A DNA stretch of 64,000 nucleotides from Prasinococcaceae sp. CCMP 1430 (taxonomy: Eukaryota > Prasinodermophyta > Palmophyllophyceae > Prasinococcales > Prasinococcaceae), in the NCBI GenBank assembly GCA_013416795.1, contig RQSC01000027.1:639114-703113 (forward strand). The letters run 5' to 3'. Positions 53,599 to 63,169 of the stretch are shown in pieces. Every line of letters begins with the position of its first letter. Position 1 is the stretch's first letter. Both the position numbers and the translations under genes were made by a program. The notes under the pieces were generated by a model, which ran no database searches, was not told where the DNA came from, and saw nothing but the letters and a program-made list of their open reading frames with translations.

Positions 53599-55539
53599 CT
53601 AGTCATCCTCCACGAGCGCGCTGGCCTCCTCCGCAAGAGCCTCAAGCTTCATCGCAACCTTGGGTTTCAGGAGCTCCATTGCGCGCTCGGCGCCCTCGGC
53701 CGCTGCCTCAGCTGCTCGCGCCGCGTCGCCCTCGCCCCCACGAGCGAGAAGAGCGCGCGCGAGCCGCTCAAGCACGTGGTACTGCGCGTTGCCGAATGCA
53801 GCTGCCTCGACGTCCTGTTCGTATCCCCAACCGTCGACATTCGCGGCGAGTTGAAGGTAATGGACCTCGTCGTCCGCACTAGTCGCGAGCCCCGCGAGCT
53901 CGAGTGCGGCGTCGCGGTCGCCACGAGAGGCCATCTCGCGCGTCAGCCGCTGCACGAGCGCCGACGCAGTGCCTGGGTCGGCAGAGGTGTCCACGGAGAG
54001 CTCGGGACAGTTTGCCCATTCCTGACCACCGAGCAGGCACTTCAACGCAGCGCAGGCCTCGACGCAGGGCACCCCCGGCGCGCCCGCGGCCGCGCTGCAC
54101 AAGTGGAAGAGCGCCGCCGCGGGATCAGGAAGCTGATTCTCGTTGCACGCCGCTTGGCCACAGCCGTGAAGACGCGCGAGCTCGAAGTGCACGTCGGCCT
54201 GATGGGCCAGGCGCTGTGCGTCAAGCGCGACAGCGCCCTCGCCCTCGCCGGCGCCCTCGTCCGAGCAGCCCCACGCGGACTCAGGCGCGTCTCCATAGAA
54301 GGGGGCGAGGTCGTCCAGCGTCACCACCAGGTCGGCCACGGCCTGCGCCCTCTCACGCGTCTCCACCGCGCGCGCTTCGCAAGAGCGCACGGTGCCAAGC
54401 GCCGTCCGTGCATCGAGCGTAGACGAAGGTGTGGCAAAGTGCGCAGAGTGCGTGGCGAGCGCCGCTGCCACGAGCGGCGCGAGCGGGAAGCGCGGCAGGC
54501 CGAGCCGCGACGCCAGCGGGCGATGAACGTACGTGCTGAAGAAGTGCGCGAAGCCTCGAACGCCTAAGTTGCCCTCTCCGTAGTTCTTCTTGTCGCGCGA
54601 GTGAATCTGGGGGTCGGTGTAGAGGTCGCCCACGCCTTGAATGTCGACGATGATGAGCTCGCCGCCGCTGGCGTGGTACGTGAAGTGCGAGAAGAGCTGC
54701 GGTGTCGTGCGCATGTGCTCATCGACGAATCCGCTGTTGTTGTTGTGCTTGATGTACTCCCCCTCGACGAGGCGTTCCACGGCGAACAGCGAGGGCTCGC
54801 CGCACGCCGCTCGATTGGGCATCTCGAAGTACGACCCTTGAAGGAAGTCCACTTTCTTGGGCGGATCCAGGTCGTTGAACCGCTCCGCCCACAGTTTGGA
54901 TTCCATTTGCAGCACGACATCATCCGCGTACGCCTCGCGCCCGACGCCCTCTTGCTTGTACTGCTTTGCCACGTAGTTGCTCGCGTGCTCCCAGTCCATT
55001 GAGTAGCAGGCCTTGGAGCCTGGCTGCTGGGACAGCTTCTTTAGTCGGTAGCACTGACGCATGGCACCCTCGGCGAACGGTTCGCGCTCCATCTTGATGA
55101 GCATCTCAATGGTGGACCACGTGCGAGTGGCGGCGTTGTAGTCGTGCCGCAGCGCGAGCTCCGTGGGCAGGTGCGTAATGCCGCGGTCCGCCCACGGGTC
55201 GAAGCGCGCCGTGTTCAGCCATACCTCGGTTGCCTTGCGCTGGGCCGCCTGCCAGCGCGCAGCAACCCCCACGGCATCGCTCACGCAGGTGACCTCGCCA
55301 TCCCCCGCCCCATCCGCCGCACCTTCATCCCCTGCGGCGATGCGAACCGCCTCGATGGCGCCGGCCTCGGCAAGCAGCGGCACGAGGTCCGCCTCTGCGA
55401 CGGTCGCGCGCCCGCCGAGCAGCGCGCGCAGCGCCGCGTCGGCGACGCGCAGCCGCTTCGCGCCCGCACGGCCGGGCGCGTCGACATCGGCCGCGTCGTC
55501 TATGTCCAGCAGCTGCACCTGGATCGGGGAAGGCCTCAT
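53599..55539 (-). CDS. EEF2K: Elongation factor 2 kinase (alpha-kinase) with C-terminal helical repeats
   Basis: A single frame of 646 residues. Alpha-kinase landmarks include EPFAEGAMRQCYRLKKL, NYVAKQYK with the ATP-binding Lys, RLVEGEYIKHNNNSG, LFSHFTYHASGGELIIVDIQ and the loop GVGDLYTDPQIHSRD with catalytic Asp, then NLGVRGFAHFF. This set is diagnostic of eEF2K, which slows translation elongation by phosphorylating eEF2. The C-terminal ~270 residues are helical, with LGG.EW and GNAQYHVLERLARAL segments in the place of the Sel1-like repeats of eEF2K. The N-terminal ~110 residues are not like the animal calmodulin-binding helix, so Ca control cannot be claimed. The start ATG at 55539 is 587 bases from the divergent enolase gene. 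Confidence 0.9.
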   Translation of the reverse strand: MRPSPIQVQLLDIDDAADVDAPGRAGAKRLRVADAALRALLGGRATVAEADLVPLLAEAGAIEAVRIAAGDEGAADGAGDGEVTCVSDAVGVAARWQAAQRKATEVWLNTARFDPWADRGITHLPTELALRHDYNAATRTWSTIEMLIKMEREPFAEGAMRQCYRLKKLSQQPGSKACYSMDWEHASNYVAKQYKQEGVGREAYADDVVLQMESKLWAERFNDLDPPKKVDFLQGSYFEMPNRAACGEPSLFAVERLVEGEYIKHNNNSGFVDEHMRTTPQLFSHFTYHASGGELIIVDIQGVGDLYTDPQIHSRDKKNYGEGNLGVRGFAHFFSTYVHRPLASRLGLPRFPLAPLVAAALATHSAHFATPSSTLDARTALGTVRSCEARAVETRERAQAVADLVVTLDDLAPFYGDAPESAWGCSDEGAGEGEGAVALDAQRLAHQADVHFELARLHGCGQAACNENQLPDPAAALFHLCSAAAGAPGVPCVEACAALKCLLGGQEWANCPELSVDTSADPGTASALVQRLTREMASRGDRDAALELAGLATSADDEVHYLQLAANVDGWGYEQDVEAAAFGNAQYHVLERLARALLARGGEGDAARAAEAAAEGAERAMELLKPKVAMKLEALAEEASALVEDD

Positions 55540-56126
55540 CGCGCGCCCGCGCGCCCGCGCGCCGCGCGTCCGCTGTGGCGGGCGACACAGCCCCCTTCCC
55601 CCCCACCCCCTCCTCCCACCCCACCGGCGCGCGCGCCCGCCCAACCGCACCTCGCCGGCGTCCGGTGTCGAGGTTTCCTTCTCGAGCACTTGGGGTTATC
55701 ATTTAGGGTTCAATTCCCAGTCGCGACCCGACGTCGCACACCCGATCCATTGAATCATTTCCCCACGGGAGCGTCATCCTTGCGCCGAAGCACCATCGCG
55801 GCGAGCAGCTGGCAGTTCGCGGTTGACCCGTGCTCTCACCTGGCTGTGACCTGGGCCTTCGTAGGGCGACGCGTCCGCCTCCGCCGGCCGAGGTCCAGCC
55901 AGCCGGCCGCGTGGAGGAGGGTTCATGGTCCAACCCTAAACATCCAACCCCACGTTTTTTTTTTTTTTTGCGCGCGCGAGCGCCGCGTTTTTCCGGCGGC
56001 CGAACTGCGCGCTGCTGTGACTGACTGCGGCGCAGGCGCGGTGTTGATGCTGACGTCCGGCACACCGCGCGCCGCAGACGCCGCCGCCCCCGCCCCGCCG
56101 GCCCGATCGCCCACCCCCCCGCCGCG
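55540..56126. other. Divergent promoter region between eEF2K and enolase
   Basis: Telo-box-like TTTAGGGTT (55702-55710) and AACCCTAAA (55932-55940) lie in opposite orientations, each 160-200 bases upstream of one of the two divergent starts. A 15-base T run (about 55955-55969) lies between the second motif and enolase. No gene is seen. Confidence 0.5.
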
Positions 56127-57811
56127 ATGGCGTCGATCCAGGAGTACATCGACAAGCACGACATCTCGAAGAAGGTGGAGGAGGCCGTCAACGCCACCGT
56201 CAAGGCGCGCGCCGCCGACCCGTGCGCGGCGCTCGCCGCCGAGTTCTCGCGCATGGCGCCGGCGGCGATCTCGGGCGTGCGCGCGCGGCAGGTGTTCGAC
56301 TCGCGCGGCAACCCCACCGTCGAGGCGGACGTCACCACGGGGAAGGGCATGTTTAGGGCCGCCTGTCCCAGCGGCGCGTCCACCGGGATCCACGAGGTGA
56401 GAGAATGGGGGGCCGCCCGCGCCGGCTGCGTGCTGCGATGCGCCGCGCCGGTGGTGCGCGAGAAAACTCGTAGGGGTGGGCAGCCAGCGCAAGCGATGGG
56501 CAGTCAATACCTGCACGGCCGACGCGGCGACGCGCGCGCTCTCCGGCACACTCGCGATGCTCACGCCCTCTCTGGCGGCGCTGCCACCGGCGCCTGCGCG
56601 CACGTGTGCCCCTCACCCGCTCCTGTCCGCTTCGCGCGCAGGCCGTGGAGCTGCGCGACGGTGGCGATGCCTACATGGGCAAGGGCGTCTCCAAGGCCGT
56701 GGCCAACGTGAATGAGATCGTCGCCCCCGCGCTGATCGGCCAGGACCCCAAGGATCAGCGCGGCATCGACAAGATCATGTGCGATCTGGACGGCACGGAC
56801 AACAAGGGCAAGCTGGGCGCCAACGCCATCCTAGCGGTGTCGATGGCCGTGTGCAAGGCGGGCGCGGCCGAGCTTGGCATCCCGCTGTACAAGCACATCG
56901 CCGAGCTGGCGGGCAACCCCAAGCTCGTGCTGCCCGTGCCCTCGTTCAACGTGATCAACGGCGGCTCGCACGCTGGCAACAAGCTGGCCATGCAGGAGTT
57001 CATGGTGCTGCCGGTGGGCGCCGCGACGTTCACTGAGGCCATGCGCATGGGCGGCGAGGTGTACCACAACCTCAAGAAGGTGATCAAGGCGAAGCACGGC
57101 CAGGACTCCGTCAACGTGGGCGACGAGGGTGGCTTCGCGCCGCCCATCCTCTCCAACGAGGAAGGACTCGACCTGCTTGTCGAGGCCATCGAGAAGGCGG
57201 GCTACACGGGCAAGGTGAAGATCGGCATGGACGTGGCCGCCTCCGAGTTCTACACCGAGGACAAGATGTACGACCTCGACTTCAAGACCGAAGACAACGA
57301 CGGCTCGCACAAGAAGTCGGGAGCGGAGATGATCCAGCTGTACAAGGACTTCTGCGAGAAGTACCCCTTCGTTTCCATCGAGGATCCCTTCGATCAGGAC
57401 GACTTCGACAACACCGCCCAGCTCACCGCCGACCTCGCGGGCGTGCAGATCGTCGGCGACGACCTGCTGTGCACCAACCCAAAACGCGTGGCCGCGGCCA
57501 TCGAGGGGAAGACGTGCAACGCGCTGCTGCTGAAGGTCAACCAGATCGGTTCGGTCACCGAGGCCATCGAGGCCGTGCAGATGGCCAAGGGCGCCGGCTG
57601 GGGCGTCATGACCTCGCACCGCTCCGGCGAGACTGAGGACACTTTCATTGCTGACCTCGCCGTGGGCCTCTCCACCGGCCAGATCAAGACCGGCGCGCCC
57701 TGCCGCTCCGAGCGCCTTGCCAAGTACAACCAGCTGCTGCGTATCGAGGAGGAGCTCGGCGAGGCCGCGACCTACGCCGGGGACGACTTCCGCTTTATCG
57801 CCATTAAGTAA
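56127..57811 (+). CDS. ENO: Enolase with an N-terminal helical extension
   Basis: The reading is join(56127..56396, 56642..57811), 479 residues. The intron (GTGAGA...GCGCAG) joins GIHE to AVELRDGG in phase 0. Typical segments are [46 protein letters not shown] (catalytic Glu), [12 protein letters not shown] (metal ligands), [15 protein letters not shown] (catalytic Lys) and [12 protein letters not shown]. It converts 2-phosphoglycerate to phosphoenolpyruvate. Compared with ordinary ~430-435-residue enolases, about 45 residues are added at the N-terminus: [20 protein letters not shown]... then [14 protein letters not shown], a predicted amphipathic helical pair. It does not look like a plastid transit peptide, so a cytosolic enzyme with a dimerisation or docking region is my inference. 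Strong codon bias toward C/G-ending codons fits high expression. Confidence 0.97.
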
Positions 57812-57894
57812 ACACGCCCTCGCGGCACACGCGCGCTCACGCGCACGCGTCCGACACATTTTGTAAAAACCCGGAAACGGGGAGTTTAGCTTCC

Positions 57895-58815
57895 TCAGGC
57901 GTCGGCGTAGACGACGCCCTCCGTCGCCTTGGCGGCCAACGCCAGGATCTCGGCGTCTGTCTCCGCGCTTAGAGACTGCAGGTAAGCGTCGTAGGCGATG
58001 CCCGCCGCTTCGAGGTCGTCTGTCTCGGTGTACACGTCCGCGAGGGATCCCAGCGCGTCTGAAACGCCGACAGGGTCGTCGTTACGCACGCTGATGACGA
58101 GCGCGTGCTTGAGCTTGGTGATGGCCTCCGGAAGTCGGCCGAGGCGCCGAAGCGCGGCCGAGGCACCCCGCTCGGCCTTCCTCTCCGCCTTCCACGCGCA
58201 GTCGAGGCTCTCGCGGATCGCCGCGTCAGTGCGCAAGTCCTTGACGACGCCCTCGAAGACGGCGAGCGCCTTCGCGGAGGCACTGTCACCGGCGCCTTCG
58301 TCGCACTCTCGCAGGAGCTTTTTGCCTGCCTTCAGGCGCGCGACAACGTCGAAGCGCGCGAGCTCGGCGTCGGCATCCACGCGCTCGCCATCGCTCGTAA
58401 GATTGACTTTCACCCCGGCCTTAGCCTCGCGCTCGCGCTGGCGCAGCTCGGCGTTCACGGCGACGAGCGTCGCGTTGAGAACCTCGAGCTCCTTCTTGCG
58501 CCGCCGCAGGCCGACACCCGTCACGGAGGCGCCAACAAAGCCAACAACCTGCCCGAGCACGAGGTACCCTAACAGCGACTCGTGGGAGACGGCCGTGCTG
58601 CCGAGCAAGGGCAGATCGACCACAAAGTCCGGCGCCTTCTCCAGCGTCGCCGATGCGGTCTCGGCGAGTGCTCGGGCGGGATCGCCGAGCGCCGCAGCGA
58701 GCGCCACGCCAGCGACTGCGCCCCCCGCGCCGCTGGGCCCTCCCGCGCACCGCGCCGGGACACTCACGCGCCCTCCCTCCCTTCCCACCTCGCTGCGCCT
58801 CGCAACGCCTCGCAA
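57895..58815 (-). CDS. FLU: FLU-like TPR protein of tetrapyrrole control (plastid)
   Basis: One frame of 306 residues, with the start possibly extended by an upstream exon. The N-terminal ~50 residues are Arg/Ala/Gly-rich and targeting-like, with an ALA-type cleavage region (ARALAETA). A hydrophobic segment, LLGYLVLGQVVGFVGASVTGV, is followed by a basic RRRKKELEVLNATLVAVNAEL coiled coil, then three TPR-like units (RGASAALRRLGRLPEAITKL; GVSDALGSLADVYTETDDLEAAG). This order, plus LPLLGSTAV before the membrane helix, matches FLU/FLP. FLU holds glutamyl-tRNA reductase at the thylakoid in the dark to stop chlorophyll-precursor synthesis. The catalytic partner is not in the window. Another thylakoid TPR protein is the alternative. 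Confidence 0.7.
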   Translation of the reverse strand: MRGVARRSEVGREGGRVSVPARCAGGPSGAGGAVAGVALAAALGDPARALAETASATLEKAPDFVVDLPLLGSTAVSHESLLGYLVLGQVVGFVGASVTGVGLRRRKKELEVLNATLVAVNAELRQREREAKAGVKVNLTSDGERVDADAELARFDVVARLKAGKKLLRECDEGAGDSASAKALAVFEGVVKDLRTDAAIRESLDCAWKAERKAERGASAALRRLGRLPEAITKLKHALVISVRNDDPVGVSDALGSLADVYTETDDLEAAGIAYDAYLQSLSAETDAEILALAAKATEGVVYADA

Positions 58816-59352
58816 CTTCCCGCCCCCGCGCCACCCGCCCCTCCCACAACAGCCGCCGCGCGCAGTGAGTGGCGCGCGCGCGCGCCCGCGCGCTGCTGCC
58901 CTCGCGCGACAAGATTACGGTTTAAAATGAAGGGTTTATACTACCCATCGCATCGCGTTTGCCAGGTGCGGGGTTTGGGGAGGAGGTTGAGGTTGCGGGC
59001 GCGCTCGCAGAGAAAATCCGCCAGCGCGCCGTGCAGGATATGGTTCCTCCAGTACATAGATACGGGGGCCAATACCCCAGCCGCGACGAGCGTGGCCTGA
59101 TGTAGACTCCGGTCGGAACGCGGCGGCATGGCGCTGCGCCTGGCGTGACTGAGCTGCCCGAACCAGGTAATGGATTGGATTTCCGAGGGACGCGAGTCGC
59201 GCGAGATCGAAAAGGGCGGCAAACGCGGGATTCGAAACGGCTGCGGCGGCACGGAGCGCGCGAGGGCGAGGGGCGCCCCCCCCTCCCGTCGCCGCGGGAG
59301 GTAGGGGAGGTGCGCGGCGCGGCGGCACTCGCGCGGTCCGCGGCGGGAGGCC
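58816..59352. other. Divergent promoter region upstream of FLU-like and coiled-coil genes
   Basis: It contains AGGGTTTATA at 58931-58940, reading TATAAACCCT toward the FLU-like gene, about 115 bases from its start. No gene is seen. Confidence 0.45.
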
Positions 59353-61311
59353 ATGGCGTCGCCGAGCGTGCTCGAGTCGTACGCCGCCGACCACGCGCTG
59401 CGCGCCGAGGGGCACGCGCGGGCGCGGCGGGGCGCGCGGTGGACGCGGCCGACTACCACGCGTACCTCGAGGACAGGCTGGCGGCGGACGAGCGCGCGCG
59501 CGCGCGAGGCGGAAGGCACGGCGGCGCCGGTATCGTCGCCGTGGTGGAGGCGGAGGATGCTGCGTCGGAGGCGGTGGCCTCGCTCGAGGACAAGGTGCTC
59601 TCGCTCGCACGGCTCGTGCGGGCGCAAGCCGACGCTGCCACCGAGCGCGGCGTGGCAATGGCGGCACGCGTGGCAGCGCTTGAGGAAGAGCGCGCGGCGG
59701 CGGCGGAGCGAGCCGCGAGAGCTGCCGCAGATGCAGTGTGCGCACGCCTCGATGACAAATTGCGCGCCGCCGATGGGTTGGAGGCGCGAGCACGCGACGC
59801 CGCCGAGGCAGCTGCAGAGGCCGTGCGAGCGACGCTAGCAGGCAGCGCGGCCTCCGCTGCGGAGGAGAAGGTCGCGTCGTCTCTGACGGCTTTACTTCCA
59901 CGCATGGAGCAGCGCTGCAGAGCTGCGGCCGACGCGGCTGCGCGCACGCTCACGGAGGAACGCCTGGCGCGGCAGGCAGAGGTACGTGCAGAAGCGTGGC
60001 GGGCATTGTTGCTGATCGTCTGTTTCCCCGTGGTGCTCTCCCTCTCTCCCTCTCTCTCTCTCTCTCTCTGACGCGCGCGATCCTGTGTGCGTGACCGATG
60101 TGCGCACACTTTCGCCACAGGCAAACGACAGGGATTTCATGTCTCTCGCGCAGCGGTTGGAGGCGTTCGAGGCTAGGCTAGACAGGCACGCTGAGGCGCA
60201 GGCGGCAGCCATCGAGGGCGCCGTGCGCCGACAGCTGGAGCTGGCGCGCGCGGGGCATCCGGCGCAGCCGCGCGCGGAACGCACGCCTTCCGAGGCTGAA
60301 TTGCCGAGGGGTGAGATTTTCGGCCTCGCGGGCGAGGTACGCGCTGCGCTGGCGCGCGCCCCCGCTGCAGCTGAGCCCGTACCCGCCGGCGTCGAGGCCA
60401 GGGGAACCAGCGCGGAGGGCTCGCAGGGCGCAGAAGGCTCGGGTACATGCATCAGCGCGGACGAATGCGCGCATACGACCAATTCGGACGCGACGGGATC
60501 ACTACCGCCCGCGGTGCAGCCAGACATGCATGGAGCGCTCTTGCGCAGCCTCGCTGCCGACGTGCAGTCTTTGCGCGCCTCGCAAGCCGCCGAAGCGGCG
60601 CGCTTCGAGAGTGCAGTTGAGTCGTTGCGCGGGAGTGTCGACGAGGTTCGCGCACGCGCGCGCGCTCTGGACGATGGCGTCAGCGCTCGGGATGCAGACG
60701 GGACGATAGGCGCAGACGCAGAGCAAGGTTCGGGCAAAGACTGCAGTGAGAGCGAGGTCAGCGACAGCAGCGACGGCTCGGAAGACGTGGAAGAGGACGA
60801 GCACGTGCATGTACCGGCAGGCCGAAAGGATGGCGAGGATGAGCGCAAGGAAGCCGCCACGGGGGTCCAGTCACCGCTGCGCACGCCGCCACGCGCGGCG
60901 ACGGCCGCCGTGGGCCCCACGCAGCGGTCAGCACGCAACGCGCGCACGCGAGTAGGCGATGGTCCGCTCGCGTCGCTCGCCCTGGCCGCGCCCTCGCGCG
61001 CGCCACCGCGCAGGCGCGAGGGCAGCGCGCGTGGCAAGGCATCGGCCGCCTCGGTGCGCCGTGCTCCCTACTACGGGCTGTACTCAAAGCCTCCCAAGGG
61101 CGCCGGCGCCAAGGGCGCCAAGGCACCCAAAAGGGTTACAGAGCGCGACGAAGGCGCGGCACCCACTGCCGCCGGCGCGGGCGACGCGGCCGCAGCGCAA
61201 CGCGCGGCGGGTCTCGAGGGCGCCAGCGGCACGAGCTACGCCGGCGAGCGCTCTGAGCGCTTGGGCCGCCTGCGTGAGCTCTACGCCGAGCTCACGTCGC
61301 TCGAGGAGTAG
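59353..61311 (+). CDS. Coiled-coil protein of unknown function with an apparent frameshift near its start
   Basis: Exon 2 is 60121-61311 and exon 1 ends at 59981 (GTACGT donor; CGCCACAG acceptor; phase 0). Exon 1 has long Ala/Glu/Arg coiled coil (for example LEDKVLSLARLVRAQADAAT). Exon 2 continues it (MSLAQRLEAFEARLDRHAEA), then becomes Ser/Glu-rich and finally basic with APYYGLYSKPPKGAGA and a C-terminal helix RLGRLRELYAELTSLEE. The intron contains a (TC)n tract. The natural start MASPSVLESYAADHALRAEG (59353) is in a different frame from the coiled coil that follows (VDAADYHAYLEDRLAADERA). The two frames meet in a very GC-rich stretch at about 59415-59450 with no visible intron. A base-level sequence error is the simplest reading. 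Confidence 0.62.
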
Positions 61312-61851
61312 CGGTGCCCGCGACCTTCTAGCTCCGGCCGGGCGGCGGCCATCCGAAGGGAAGTCACCAAGCGTGCGCGGAGGCGGCGGAGGCTCGTTGC
61401 GCGTGGCCGCACGAGCAGGCGCACCCTCGAGCCCGTTTAATAATTCTCCGAGGGCGCAGGTAAAATGTAAACGTTCTTCAAGGAATCAGATGATCAAAGC
61501 CTGCGGGCACACACGGCACACGGCCGCGCGCGGTGGCGGCGCTCTCGCTCTCGCAGTGAGATATGTGACAACATTTTACTGCAACATGAAGTCTTGGCCC
61601 GCGCTCGCCGGGAAGGCATATGCACTCCCCCTCGCTCGTGCCCTCGCACGTCTCTCTCAATGCTGTGTATGCTATCGTACAGGTGTTTTCAGGGTTATGG
61701 TAAGCAAGGTACTGTAGTGGACAATGGTAGTCGATGGTACAAGGTGGGCTGACGCAGGAATCTTGAGCCCGGTGGTCCCTGCAGTGTGCGCGCTCGTGCC
61801 GTCGTATGCGACGGCGCGTGCGCGACGCTCTGGCAAACTTGGCGGGGCGTC
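61312..61851. other. Tail-to-tail intergenic stretch
   Basis: No gene is seen. The 61435-61500 and 61555-61590 parts are AT-richer and may hold polyadenylation signals for the two converging genes. Confidence 0.4.
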
Positions 61852-63169
61852 TCAGCCAAAGACGCTACTGATGAATCCTGTAGCCATCTGGACCGCTTCT
61901 GCGGCGTGCTCGTCGTGCTGCGCGTGCAGAACAGCGATGCCGATCGACGCCGCTGCCAACGAGCCCATCAGCCCGCGCTCGCGTGGCGACACCGCCACGC
62001 AGTCCTGCCCGCCACTAAGCTCGCACACCTCGTCGAACTGCTGCTGCCGAAGCCCGAGAAGCATGAGCGGCGGTAACAGGCCGAAGAGCACCGTCATGCC
62101 ATAAGCGCCAGCGAACTCGGTGATGACCAAGAAGTCCGCCGGGTGCTGAAAGGTGGCGTATAGTGGCGGCAGCACGGTGCCGGCGACGCTGATGGCCGCG
62201 ACGGAGCTGGCCAACGCCTTGGACGAGGCGTCGACGAAGGGCACGCGCGCCATGGCCGCCTTGCCGAAGTCGGTCAGGTGCAGCGCGTTGCCGAGGTATG
62301 AGGTGGCGACAGCACCGAGCGTGAACGCGGGCAGGGCGGCCCTGAGGAAGGGACCACCGGTCGATTGGATGAGATCCAATGGGTCCACTCCGGCCGCGGA
62401 CGCGCTGCCGCCGGGCACCATCGAGAGACACACGGACGTCCACGCGAGCAGAATGCCAAGCGGCATCAGCGACCCGAGTCCGAACGCGAGCCGGATGCGG
62501 TCCTTGTCGCCGTCCAGGCCCGAGCACACTGTCGGCACGAGCTTGTGGAAGACCATCGCCAGGAAGGCGATGGGCATGACCTCGGGCGCCCCCGCCCAGT
62601 CCGCTCGCGAGAGGTTGGACGGATCGCCCGCGTGCCAGCCGCCCGCGCAGAGCGCGAGGAACGAGACGAGCAGCGCGCCCGTGGCTGGCCCGTTCGCCTT
62701 GGCGACGGCCGCGCGCCCGCCGCTCAGCAGCAGCCACGCGACCGCGGCCGTGAACGCCGCAGGCGCGAGGTCGCTGCCGAAAAGCTCCGCCAGCTTGACG
62801 TCGTACGCCACCATCACCGTGTACGTGAGCACGAGGTACAGCCCCGTGGTCAGCGCGGCCCCGGTCGGCCCGAGCGTCTCGCCCGCCATCGCGGTCAGCG
62901 TGACCGTGTCCGTGCTACCCCTGCGCTCCATGAGGGCGACGTTGACCTCGGTGAGCAGCAGCGCCTCAGCGTAGAGCAGCGCCCACGCGCCCACGAGCAC
63001 AGCCGCGGACGGCTCGAAGCCCGCTGGGAGCGCGGCGGACGGAAGAGCGAGCGTGCCCGCGCCGACCGACGTGCCGGTGATCAGCGCGATGGCGCCGGGC
63101 ACGCCTATTCGCTCGCGGCTGCCCTCGCCGCCCTCGCCGCCGTGCGCCACGCCCGCCTGCGGCGGCGCG
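61852..63169 (-). CDS. Tryptophan/tyrosine permease family transporter, 5' end at N
   Basis: About 435 residues are readable from N63170 to the stop. GVPGAIALITGTSVGAGTLA is the first helix with the G-x-x-G-x-G substrate loop of the aromatic amino acid permeases (HAAAP/TyrP-Mtr). LLLTEVNVALMER, MAGETLG and then eight further hydrophobic segments, including PIAFLAMVFHKLVPTVCSGL, make 11 membrane helices in total. Plastid members of this family occur in plants and algae and have been called tyrosine-specific or aromatic transporters. Substrate choice cannot be fixed by eye. The N-terminal sequence with any transit peptide is beyond or before the N. The gene lies 20 kb from the TDO gene, so a link with tryptophan use is only suggestive. 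Confidence 0.82.

Noticed and set aside
55695-55725. GGTTCAATTCCC resembling a tRNA T-arm (B-box)
   Set aside because: No D-arm, anticodon stem or acceptor stem can be drawn around it; it overlaps a telo-box-like motif in a promoter region.
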